A DNA stretch of 64,000 nucleotides from Oxalobacteraceae bacterium. Its GTDB lineage: Bacteria > Pseudomonadota > Gammaproteobacteria > Burkholderiales > Burkholderiaceae_D. The first letter of the stretch is position 1; each line of letters starts with the position of its first letter. Made by a program: the position numbers and the translations under genes. Where the stretch lies: contig JAIXXN010000078.1 of the NCBI GenBank assembly GCA_027490725.1, positions 87,236 to 151,235 on the forward strand, read 5' to 3'. Positions 1-6,955 of this stretch are shown here, one piece after another. The notes beneath the pieces are model-generated. The model was not told where the DNA came from. It saw nothing but the letters and a program-made list of their open reading frames with translations, and did no database searches.

Positions 1-78
1 AACAAAAGCCCAGCACGTGAAGGCTGGGCTAAGCGCTTGATTCCGATGGTGCTGAATGGCGCTAACAAAGCGGGCTAG
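1..78 (+). CDS. C-terminal end of an unidentified gene (5' end outside window)
   Basis: Frame 1 is open from the first base to a TAG at 76-78 and gives 25 residues. The stretch REGWAKR faintly recalls the C-terminal tail of AbrB/MazE-type antitoxins, which often carry a REGW or RxGW motif, but 25 residues cannot identify a family. It could equally be a chance open frame. Nothing upstream is visible to test this. Confidence 0.3.
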   Translation, partial: NKSPAREGWAKRLIPMVLNGANKAG

Positions 79-124
79 TCTTTTGTACGCCGCCTTCAAT
101 TTAATGATCAGTATGAAAATTACC

Positions 125-391
125 TTAGGGAAATTTAGCGCGCCGATCCGCAAGTTCCTGCAGCTTGTCAAAAATCATTGGCAAATCGTGAATCGAGTAC
201 CGACGCTCCAACTTTGACCACGTCGTTCCCGCAGGTCGATCTACGTCGACCTCGATGTAGTCTAAATCAAGCGCTTTCGCCGCTACTCCGGCATTCGTTG
301 CATGTAACTCGATGCCAGTATGAGAGGCAAATCTGGCTACGATTTCAGCTGCTGCAAGACATTCTTCACCAGCAGCAATTAATCTGGTCAT
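125..391 (-). CDS. Hypothetical protein, 88 aa
   Basis: Not recognised. The ATG at 391 is preceded by AAGGAC seven bases upstream, a good ribosome binding site, which supports a real gene. The product is a small, acidic, mixed alpha/beta protein with no membrane segment, no signal peptide and no cysteine pair. A 17-bp perfect palindrome lies about 75 bp upstream and could be its operator. It sits in the lower-GC block at the left of the window and is read in the same direction as the 251-aa unknown gene, but about 275 bp separate them. A small regulator or antitoxin is possible from size and context only. Confidence 0.6.
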   Translation of the reverse strand: MTRLIAAGEECLAAAEIVARFASHTGIELHATNAGVAAKALDLDYIEVDVDRPAGTTWSKLERRYSIHDLPMIFDKLQELADRRAKFP

Positions 392-466
392 TAAAGTAGT
401 CCTTCATTTAAGGGAATAATGGTAGGGACGGCCCCTCCTGTCCCAGGTATAAAAACCAGACCTTTC

Positions 467-483
467 GATCATTCAGAATGATC
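467..483. promoter_or_regulatory. 17-bp perfect palindrome, candidate operator
   Basis: GATCATTCAGAATGATC has 8-bp arms around a single central base. It lies upstream of the 88-aa minus-strand gene. On the minus strand a TTGACT stands just before it, so it may overlap a promoter. The role as operator is inferred from symmetry and position. Confidence 0.4.
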
Positions 484-666
484 ACTTAACTGTGCCACAG
501 TCAAATCTAGCAGCACAAGAAAAAATCTAACGTAAACTATAATTTGAACAGATTAGAGCAACAAGCCGCGTAAAGCATATCGTCACCTCACTTTTAGTAA
601 GCCGTACCTTTAGATAAACCAGAATCATCGCGTCAGCGAGATTAACAGACCATAGATCTGTCGTCG

Positions 667-1422
667 TCATCCGAAGCGAATCCCTTTTCGTGCATCAATC
701 TCCTTAACAAAGCGTACTGCAATATTGCCGAACGTAGAAGAAAGTAGCTTCTCGGCTTTCACTGCACGAGTTGCTTCAATTCCCGGATTCTTGAATGATC
801 CGTCAAACCAATTTTCTTTGGATTTTTGGGCTGACGAATTCGCGGCGTTGGATAGCTCAGTCTGCGTTTCATTTGCTGGAAAATCTACCTCGCTGTACTC
901 ACGATCAAGTAAAGTAATTAATCGTTGCAGAGCACCTCCTATGCCAAACAATAATTTATCTTGATCGGGATGATTGATGGACCCAGCATTTTCTAGAAGT
1001 ATCGCGATATATTGAGTAACTTCCACAATCAATTGGTTAAGATATTCTGGGGATGTAGGGTGTTTGTTTACAAGATAGGTACCGGTAAGGATTGAATCTG
1101 TGGCCCCTTGAACGACATCCTTAAAGGCATCATTCGAAATACCAAGTCGAATTACAGGGTATGTGCAATAGACAGCGACAAAGAATGCCACGCCATGAGC
1201 GGAGGCTATCAAAGGCACATGACGAATTTTTGTGATGATATCCGGTGGTTTCCGATTTTTTCCATACGAGCTAAGTTCTATTTTCGTAATTCCACCAACA
1301 GCAACTGCCCATTGGACCCCCTGAGCCCCATATTCGGCAGGAGTTAGACGGAATTGATTTCCCTGTTCATCCGTTCTAATGAACCCGACGGTGGGACCAA
1401 AAAGCCAATCAAATATTCCCAT
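667..1422 (-). CDS. Hypothetical protein, 251 aa
   Basis: Not recognised. Start placed at the second of two adjacent ATGs because GGGG lies five bases upstream and the product then begins MGIFDWLFG, a natural-looking N-terminus; an upstream ATG at 1464 would add 14 unlikely residues. Two moderately hydrophobic stretches (about residues 60-90) include AHGVAFFVAVYCTYPVI, perhaps a membrane-associated segment. The C-terminal third is polar, with an Asn/Ser/Lys-rich linker. It is a lone gene beside an HNH nuclease in a lower-GC island, so an accessory or defence role is conceivable but not shown. Confidence 0.6.
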   Translation of the reverse strand: MGIFDWLFGPTVGFIRTDEQGNQFRLTPAEYGAQGVQWAVAVGGITKIELSSYGKNRKPPDIITKIRHVPLIASAHGVAFFVAVYCTYPVIRLGISNDAFKDVVQGATDSILTGTYLVNKHPTSPEYLNQLIVEVTQYIAILLENAGSINHPDQDKLLFGIGGALQRLITLLDREYSEVDFPANETQTELSNAANSSAQKSKENWFDGSFKNPGIEATRAVKAEKLLSSTFGNIAVRFVKEIDARKGIRFG

Positions 1423-1558
1423 CATTGCCCCAGAGTAATAGTCTTTCGAAAGGTAGGGAAGCACCGAAAATTAAAAGTGCCGTGCCAGCTATCATGCTGC
1501 AGTGTGCTAAGTATGCAACGAATACAGAATGGGTACAACGTATAGGGCTTATCGGCAT
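1409..1558 (-). CDS. Possible small membrane protein, 49 aa
   Basis: An ATG at 1558 has GAAGG two bases upstream, a rather tight spacing, and opens a 49-codon frame whose middle (about residues 12-32) is hydrophobic enough for one transmembrane helix. Its end overlaps the start of the downstream 251-aa gene by 14 bp, as in a translationally coupled pair. There is no family match that I know, and the frame could be chance, so this is a weak call. Confidence 0.3.
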   Translation of the reverse strand: MPISPIRCTHSVFVAYLAHCSMIAGTALLIFGASLPFERLLLWGNDGNI

Positions 1559-1668
1559 TGCCTTCACATGTGGACGCAAGTTAACACCCCTCGCCGAACA
1601 CGGATAAATAGGCTCCGCGCAATTTAATGGAATAAACTGGACATATTTCCTTATTCGAAAGTTATGCG

Positions 1669-2718
1669 ATGTCAGTTCTAACCGGTGCACCAGTGTTGCT
1701 GAGACAGAAGCTTGAAACCGCGACCAACATCTATATTGCCAATTTTGGAATTAGCAATGCTCTATGGCCCAGATGCTTGAAAAACTCCTACGTCGAAACG
1801 TTTAGCCATCCCTCGGCGCTTCAATTCCTCCAGAAAGATGACAAAGATGGCTTCGTAGCAAACGCAATGGCGAACGAATGGACTGCGCGTGGCATTCGTC
1901 CAAACAAAGGAACGGCATCGCGGTGGTACAACGTAAGCAAGATCTTCGAAAGCACTTCAGCGGATATATGGATACACCGATGCGACGATGACATTTGGTG
2001 GACTATTTCACTGCCCGAACCGTTCTCCATAAGTTTTCACCCTTCACATGCGCCTGAAGCGAGTGCGGGAGATGAGGTATTTCATACAGCTAAACCAACC
2101 ATAGCGTGGTCGCGGACGGATTTGGCGGGAAGGCGACTTTCTTGGAAAGGAGCACACCCTAAAGCGCGCCATTTTCTGGCAACAGAGGCCACGTTGCAGC
2201 GCCTCAGTAAGGATTACGCACCTTATGCACTGGCGATGATTATCGGCGCAGATTTGACTGCGTGGCACAAACTTCCGCTTTGGGAAAAAGTGCTTCTCGA
2301 CAGCCGGAAGGGCGAGGTCAGCATTTCTACTGCTAAGCAGAATGCGGCATATGAAATGGCGCTGACCGCCTGGAACACTACTCGAAACTCAAACGGGCAA
2401 ACTGCAGAGAGAACGGTCAAGAACAAAGAATTCGGTTTCGCAAACGTGCTTGAGCTCGAAACCTTTGTGAACAAATTGCTCAGCATCCAGGAAGGCATTT
2501 GCGCAATCAGTGGGCTGACACTCCAATACCGAGACTCCTGCGACGACCCGGCAATGTTGTGCTCACTTGACCGCATCGACAGTAATGGACATTACGAGCG
2601 CGGCAACTTGCAAGTCGTCTGCCGTTTCATCAACAAATGGAAGTCAGATGCGCCCGATGATGAATTTAGAAGACTTTTGCATGTGGTTCGCGATCCTAAC
2701 GCGTACATGTCTGAATGA
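1669..2718 (+). CDS. HNH-type endonuclease-like protein, 349 aa
   Basis: The C-terminal quarter has the layout of an HNH/GIY-associated nuclease: ICAISGL (one Cys where a CxxC zinc pair is usual), then CSLDRIDSNGHYERGNLQVV followed by CRFINKWKSD. The block SLDRID..GY..GNLQ.VC..N..K is typical of HNH proteins found in phages and restriction islands. The N-terminal 240 residues are unfamiliar and may bind DNA or another partner. The start at 1669 lacks a strong ribosome binding site. The gene is divergent from the 251-aa unknown gene. Whether it acts in restriction, homing or phage defence cannot be told from sequence alone. Confidence 0.65.
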   Translation: MSVLTGAPVLLRQKLETATNIYIANFGISNALWPRCLKNSYVETFSHPSALQFLQKDDKDGFVANAMANEWTARGIRPNKGTASRWYNVSKIFESTSADIWIHRCDDDIWWTISLPEPFSISFHPSHAPEASAGDEVFHTAKPTIAWSRTDLAGRRLSWKGAHPKARHFLATEATLQRLSKDYAPYALAMIIGADLTAWHKLPLWEKVLLDSRKGEVSISTAKQNAAYEMALTAWNTTRNSNGQTAERTVKNKEFGFANVLELETFVNKLLSIQEGICAISGLTLQYRDSCDDPAMLCSLDRIDSNGHYERGNLQVVCRFINKWKSDAPDDEFRRLLHVVRDPNAYMSE

Positions 2719-2896
2719 ACATTTTAGGCCAAGCGAAAAGAAAGGTGTGACAATGCACGACCCTGGCTATTGGAAAATGCCCTACATCATCCTCGCCATA
2801 GCTCACAAACCGAGAGAACCGTAGGGAAACATCGGGGAATTTTTCTCTTACTGAAAAACTTACGACACTTTTCCAACAATATAGCGAAGAACAATT

Positions 2897-2920
2897 TTTG
2901 CTGGTATTTTTGTTGGTATT
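2897..2920. repeat. 12-bp direct repeat pair (arm-site-like)
   Basis: TTTGCTGGTATT is followed at once by TTTGTTGGTATT, one mismatch. Short direct repeats of this size are typical of arm-type binding sites for tyrosine integrases near attachment sites. No integrase gene lies in the window, so the role is inferred. Confidence 0.4.
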
Positions 2921-2995
2921 CTCTGATTTTGTCGAAGTTTTTCATAGTGCAATGCGATACCGGCAGTCGCACCAAGAATTAACAGGGAAATCAAA

Positions 2996-3027
2996 GGGTT
3001 ACAAGCTTCGGCTTGTAGCCCTTTTTT
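2996..3027 (+). terminator. Rho-independent terminator with TTCG loop
   Basis: GGGTTACAAGC and GCTTGTAGCCC form an 11-bp stem with one G-T pair around a TTCG tetraloop, followed by six T. The nearest plus-strand gene ends almost 280 bp upstream, so it may have terminated a transcript that has since been lost or moved. Confidence 0.7.
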
Positions 3028-3051
3028 CTTGTCTGCGGCCCATGATGAAGT

Positions 3052-3073
3052 TTGTACCCCACTTGTACCCCAC
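3052..3073. repeat. 11-bp perfect tandem pair
   Basis: TTGTACCCCAC occurs twice without a gap. Together with the repeat pair at 2897-2920 it brackets the terminator and lies just before the truncated gene at 3111. Confidence 0.5.
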
Positions 3074-3110
3074 TTTAATCAACACTCGCCGTCGCCGCAT
3101 AAAACGACTA

Positions 3111-3410
3111 GCACACCCGGACCACGACGAGATGCCTCCAGAGCAAGCGCTCAAGCTTGAGCTGGCAAAGAAGAAAGATGGCGCTATCGTTTACGTTACC
3201 ACCGATGGCCACAAGGTCTCGACCATTGGCGCGACCGGCACGCTGGCTTACACCAGCGGCGGCAAAGCCACGGAAGTGGCCTTGAAGCCAGCGGGCGTGA
3301 ACGGTATGGAGCCAGTGAAAGCGACTACAATTGCAGCGGGAACCAAGGCGCGCGCCACCGTCACGACAGCGGAGAAGATCACCGTATCGTCCGAGTTTTT
3401 GGTGAAATAA
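3111..3410 (+). pseudogene. 3' part of a gene for a small exported-type protein (5' end lost)
   Basis: From about 3111 the reading frame encodes a 99-residue C-terminal part with internal coherence (AHPDHDEMPPEQ at the break, GATGTLAY in the middle, VSSEFLVK at the end). Upstream the same frame stays open but encodes only the repeat and terminator region, with no signal peptide or start expected for such a protein. I infer that the 5' end was replaced by the adjacent island. The gene ends 14 bp before the DMT exporter, so the two were probably one operon, and the His/Asp/Glu residues hint at metal handling. An intact protein starting at a local ATG is possible but less likely. Confidence 0.45.
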
Positions 3411-3424
3411 AGCTTGAAGACGAA

Positions 3425-4507
3425 ATGAGTCAAACACCCAACCACGATGCCGGCCTCCATCAAGGAGTGGTCTATGCACTGCTGGCAGCCGCCTTGTTCG
3501 GCGCCAGCACGCCCTTTGCCAAGTCCTTGGTAGATCAGGTTGCGCCAGTCGTTCTTGCCGGTATGCTCTACATGGGTAGCGGCTTGGGGCTGCTGGTGCT
3601 ATACCTCATAAGAAAGCTTGCCCAGCGAGGCAGCCATGCCGCAGATGCCGGGCTGACTCGCAAGGACTGGCCGTGGTTGGGTGGAGCGATTGTGGCTGGT
3701 GGTGTAGCAGGTCCGGTTCTGTTGATGATCGGCTTAACTACCACGCCAGCTTCTTCTGCTTCGCTGCTGTTGAACATCGAAGGCGTGCTGACCTCCGTGC
3801 TGGCATGGTTCGTCTTCAAGGAAAACTTCGACCGCCGCATTTTCATAGGCATGCTGCTGATTGTGGCGGCCGGAGTGCTGCTTTCTCTGGAGCAGGCGGC
3901 ATCAAGCGGCCTGTCTGTGGGGGCGCTCGCTATCGTTGGCGCTTGTCTTTGCTGGGGTATCGACAACAACCTGACGCGCAAGGTATCGGCCAGCGATGCG
4001 GTGCAAATAGCCTGTGTCAAGGGGCTGGTCGCGGGCACAGTCAATCTATCCATTGCGGCAGTGCTTGGTTCACACCTCCCGCCTGTATCGACGGCGATCA
4101 GCGCCGGGGTGATCGGATTCTGCGGCTATGGGCTAAGTCTGGTGATGTTTGTGTTGGCACTGCGCCATTTGGGCACAGCCCGCACTGGAGCGTATTTCTC
4201 AGCCGCGCCTTTTGTTGGCGCCGCGCTGTCGCTGATGATACTGGGTGAACAGTCAAGGATGGCCTTCTGGCTTGCTGCGGCCTTGATGGCTACGGGTATC
4301 TGGCTGCATATAACGGAAAGCCATGAGCACGAACATGAGCACGCGCCGATGGATCATACTCACGCCCACTCTCACGATGCCCATCACCAACATGACCACG
4401 ACTTCGAGTGGGATGAGACTGAGCCGCATGTTCATCATCATCAACACTCGACCTTAAAGCATTCACACAAGCATTACCCGGATATCCATCATCAGCATAA
4501 GCACTGA
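3425..4507 (+). CDS. DMT-superfamily (EamA) transporter with histidine-rich C-terminal tail
   Basis: A drug/metabolite transporter of 360 aa. Residues about 15-300 hold ten hydrophobic segments arranged as two EamA repeats. Residues about 300-360 are extremely rich in His, Asp and Glu (HEHEHEHAP, HTHAHSHDAHHQHDHD, HHHQHS), a likely cytoplasmic metal-binding tail. EamA proteins normally export small organic molecules; the tail suggests a divalent metal such as nickel, zinc or cobalt as substrate or regulator, which is inference. The ribosome binding site GAAGACGA precedes the ATG. It follows the remnant of a small partner gene by 14 bp. Confidence 0.8.
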   Translation: MSQTPNHDAGLHQGVVYALLAAALFGASTPFAKSLVDQVAPVVLAGMLYMGSGLGLLVLYLIRKLAQRGSHAADAGLTRKDWPWLGGAIVAGGVAGPVLLMIGLTTTPASSASLLLNIEGVLTSVLAWFVFKENFDRRIFIGMLLIVAAGVLLSLEQAASSGLSVGALAIVGACLCWGIDNNLTRKVSASDAVQIACVKGLVAGTVNLSIAAVLGSHLPPVSTAISAGVIGFCGYGLSLVMFVLALRHLGTARTGAYFSAAPFVGAALSLMILGEQSRMAFWLAAALMATGIWLHITESHEHEHEHAPMDHTHAHSHDAHHQHDHDFEWDETEPHVHHHQHSTLKHSHKHYPDIHHQHKH

Positions 4508-4513
4508 GAAACG

Positions 4514-4962
4514 TCAGTGCTGTGTCTTACAGGGCAGCGCATCGATCAGCGCTTCAATCCGATCCAACTTGGTCATAACGCGATCAAACGATGCTTGGAG
4601 CTGGTCGAGAGCTAGACGATGCGTCGCTGGCATGGGCCGTCTATGGCGGCGCCACGAGGCACCTCAACAGCTTGGCTGGCCTCGCCGCCGATGGCGGGGT
4701 ACAGGTTGAGCACGGCCGCAACAGGAGCCGTCGCCACTGGTAGCGACTTCTTCATGGACGCCAGTGCCGCTTTAGTCTGCTGAATGCGACGATTGAGCTG
4801 GATGAGTGAACGGGCCGTGTACAAGCCCGTGAAGACGAACGTGCCAGTGACGAAGCACTGCGCAGTGCAACGAGAGATATTCCATAAGCGCGGCGTGGAA
4901 AGTTGAGGAACTCCCAGTATGTCGGCGCAAAAATAATTCGACCGTTTCGGCCTCACGCGCAT
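4514..4962 (-). pseudogene. Possible decayed gene with frameshift
   Basis: The minus strand reads a hydrophobic segment followed by an amphipathic helix (FVFTGLYTARSLIQLNRRI, then QQTKAALASMKKSLP) and stops at 4612. Just past the stop another frame continues with LDQLQASFDRVMTKLDRIE to a stop at 4514. The two parts together look like a one-helix membrane protein with a coiled tail broken by a frameshift. The alternative is two chance open frames. This 660-bp stretch (4508-5168) holds nothing else clear except the terminator near 5120. Confidence 0.25.
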
Positions 4963-5114
4963 TCGCGAAAAAATTTTGACGGGCTGACCGATCTAATGAT
5001 TGGATAGGGGGGCGTGCCTTGTCCCGCCCCCCCACCTTGCGCGTTACCATGCGAAAACACCCGCCATGCAGCCGTGACGGCGATGATAATCGCGCCAAAG
5101 GCGAACTGTTCAGG

Positions 5115-5142
5115 CAAAAAAAACCGCTCAAAACTGGCGGTC
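5115..5142 (-). terminator. Rho-independent terminator of the PEP-CTERM gene
   Basis: On the minus strand ACCGC and GCGGT form a short stem with a nine-base loop, followed by an eight-base T run. It lies about 27 bp beyond the stop of the PEP-CTERM gene at 5169. Confidence 0.75.
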
Positions 5143-5168
5143 TTTGTACTTCGTCAGGCTGCACTCGA

Positions 5169-5726
5169 CTATGCGCGCTTACGTCGGCGAGCCATGAAGC
5201 CCAGAAGGCCAAGGCCACTCGCCATCATTGCGTAGGTGGTCGGCTCCGGCACCGCAGAGATGGTGTTGAATGCGCGATAGTTGCTGATGCCATGAGGCAA
5301 ATTCGCGATGGTGAACACTGTATTCGCCGCTAAGGGCGTATTCCAGTGGAACAGCAGCTCACCCTGGCCGTAGTGAATAGCCAAATAGCTGGTAGCGCTT
5401 GTCAGCGTGAACGAGTTGGTAGTTTGCGTGTCGTTTTGCCCGACAAGAGACAACGAACCAACGCCGGTACTCGGCAGGCCAAACTGCGTTTCCACGATGC
5501 TCTCGATATTGGATGCATTCTGCGGCGTGATGTTCGCTCCGTCATAGACCCAAACCTCATTGGCACCAATAGGGCCATAAGTAACTTGTTTGGAACCCGC
5601 CGTGAAGCCAGAGGTGCTAGGCGACAGAATATCAATCCAGACGGCACTCGGCGGCGCTGCATAAGCTGCTGGCGCGAACGCGACGCTCAACGCTGCGATG
5701 GCAGCAAGATGAGTAATTTTATTCAT
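5169..5726 (-). CDS. PEP-CTERM sorting domain protein, 185 aa
   Basis: Exported protein with a Sec signal peptide (residues 1-23, ending AAYAA) and a C-terminal PEP-CTERM signal: VPEPTTYAMM, a hydrophobic helix and a basic end ARRRKRA. In this family the tail is recognised by an exosortase (EpsH/XrtA type) during export to the envelope or exopolysaccharide matrix. The middle 120 residues are Ser/Thr/Asn-rich beta sequence without a known enzyme motif. The ribosome binding site AGGGAAAA precedes the ATG. No exosortase gene is in the window. The start and the tail are clear; the biological role is not. Confidence 0.9.
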   Translation of the reverse strand: MNKITHLAAIAALSVAFAPAAYAAPPSAVWIDILSPSTSGFTAGSKQVTYGPIGANEVWVYDGANITPQNASNIESIVETQFGLPSTGVGSLSLVGQNDTQTTNSFTLTSATSYLAIHYGQGELLFHWNTPLAANTVFTIANLPHGISNYRAFNTISAVPEPTTYAMMASGLGLLGFMARRRKRA

Positions 5727-6329
5727 GGCTTTTCCCTAATTCTGGTTGGCTAGAGCGATCTGGATCGCCGAATTTGTACGTTACCATACGTTCACTTCAG
5801 GTTCAACAAAAACAACTAAAGTTTCATTTGCACAACATCACTATAGGATGTTTTATGCCCAGCGCCCGACGGGAGGCGGCCGCTAAAGCAAGGGTAGCTG
5901 GATGCCGCCACATAAGTTCAATGAAGGAGTGGCGCCGGCCGTTACCGAAGAGAAACTTAACCTAGTGTCCGGGATGGGTTGACCACTACAGATCGCCAAG
6001 TAACGCTCCGTACATAAACAGCCTTATGCAAGTCAGGGGAAAGTCGCTGTAGCCTAAATGCTAGTTGAAAAAACGTCAACTAGTGCTGACCATGAGCCGC
6101 CCAGTACACCCCATCCGCCGCCCAACATGACTAATTTCACCCTTCTCATGCTTGCTTAAAAAACTTATTCTTTCGACATTGTCAAAGTATTCAAAATGCA
6201 CAGGCCGGACGTCGGTGGCCGGTGCAGAACGGCATGCACATGGTCCACGCTGGCAGCAAGCACACCGACCACCGCTCCCGGGTCACCCCCAATTCGTTCC
6301 ACTCTCGTTATGAAGAAAGCACGCTGAAT
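5727..6329. other. Gene-free divergent region between two PEP-CTERM genes
   Basis: About 600 bp. Next to the left gene the minus strand shows TTGAAC, 17 bp, TAACGT as a possible promoter, overlapping ACGT-N6-ACGT. A short inverted repeat GTTGA-N7-TCAAC lies near 6064. The rest shows no gene; an open frame from 6222 reads into the right PEP-CTERM gene but only adds non-signal residues upstream of its true start. Confidence 0.5.
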
Positions 6330-6896
6330 ATGAAAATCACTCGCAAGCTGTTAAGTACTCTGCTGGTCGCATCGTCGACTCTGCTGGCCGGCGCACCTGC
6401 CATGGCCGCCACCAACTTCGTCGGCAACGGCGAGTTCTGCCTCAACTGCATGGTCACTGGCTGGGCACTGCAAACCTCGCAAGCCACTTTTCTGCAAGTA
6501 AAAAATGACGGCACCGGTAGCGGTTTCCTCTACGTCAAAGATGCACCAGCCAGCATTTCCCAGCAATTCCTGGACACCGCGGGCCCACTGTCCCTGTCCT
6601 TCGACTACTGGCTGGAACAAAGCAACCCGGATCAGGCACTCTCGGTGATCTACAACAACCAGACCATCTTCTCGACGACCACCAAGACCGCTGGCTGGCA
6701 GCATATGCAATTTGCCGTCACCGGCACCGGCCTGGATAGCCTGCGCTTCAACTTCAACACCTTCGGCGTCGGCGCTTCCACCGCGATGCTGCTGGATAAC
6801 GTCAGCGTGACGGCCGTTCCGGAACCGGAAACCTATGGCATGCTGCTGGGCGGTCTGGCACTGATGGGCGTTATCGCCCGCCGTCGCCGCGCCTAA
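6330..6896 (+). CDS. PEP-CTERM sorting domain protein, 188 aa
   Basis: Starts at MKITRKLL, which begins a normal signal peptide ending AMAA; an upstream in-frame ATG at 6222 would bury this peptide. The body is a jelly-roll-like beta protein of the DUF642/carbohydrate-binding type (NGEF near the start, SLSFDYWL in the middle, LLDNVSVTAVPEPE near the end). The C-terminus has the full PEP-CTERM signal: VPEPETYGMLL, hydrophobic helix, ARRRRA. Two Cys in FCLNCM may form a disulphide. It probably serves in the extracellular matrix, perhaps binding glycans. It ends at a strong hairpin facing the convergent kinase gene. Confidence 0.9.
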   Translation: MKITRKLLSTLLVASSTLLAGAPAMAATNFVGNGEFCLNCMVTGWALQTSQATFLQVKNDGTGSGFLYVKDAPASISQQFLDTAGPLSLSFDYWLEQSNPDQALSVIYNNQTIFSTTTKTAGWQHMQFAVTGTGLDSLRFNFNTFGVGASTAMLLDNVSVTAVPEPETYGMLLGGLALMGVIARRRRA

Positions 6897-6905
6897 TATG
6901 GCCAG

Positions 6906-6940
6906 CTCAGGTCTTCAGGCAACACGGCTGAAGACCTGAG
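6906..6940. terminator. Hairpin between convergent genes
   Basis: CTCAGGTCTTCAG and its exact complement form a 13-bp perfect stem with a nine-base loop, midway between the PEP-CTERM gene and the convergent kinase gene. There is no T run on either side, so termination strength is uncertain, but position and symmetry suit a bidirectional terminator. Confidence 0.55.
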
Positions 6941-6955
6941 TCCCAGCCCTTCCCG

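Larger units (their letters stand above)
2719..3110. other. Gene-free, AT-rich segment at probable island edge
   Basis: About 390 bp without a convincing gene. It holds a 12-bp direct repeat pair, a terminator hairpin and an 11-bp perfect tandem pair, all listed separately. The sequence around 2960-2972 (GGCAGTCGCACCA) looks like the 3' end of a tRNA, but the preceding bases do not fold into a T-arm. The segment ends where a 5'-truncated gene begins. Confidence 0.45.

Noticed and set aside
1540..1620. Integron attC site upstream of the 49-aa ORF
   Set aside because: GTTAAC and a GC-rich arm are present, but no matching inverse core site or symmetric arms could be built, and the genes around are not arranged as cassettes.
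2940..2975. 3' end of a tRNA as an integration target
   Set aside because: GCAGTCGCACCA looks like an acceptor end with CCA, but the preceding 17 bases do not form a T-arm stem and the TTCGA loop is missing.
3425..4507. Cation-diffusion facilitator instead of a DMT transporter
   Set aside because: The His-rich tail suggested it, but the ten-segment EamA layout does not match the six-segment cation-diffusion family.
5955..6085. Insertion-sequence end or relic
   Set aside because: CTAGTGTCCGGG and CTAGTGCTGACCA share a few bases, but no inverted pair, target duplication or transposase fragment was found.
6222..6329. Upstream start of the right PEP-CTERM gene
   Set aside because: The extra 36 residues lie before a complete signal peptide and are not protein-like; the internal ATG is the natural start.
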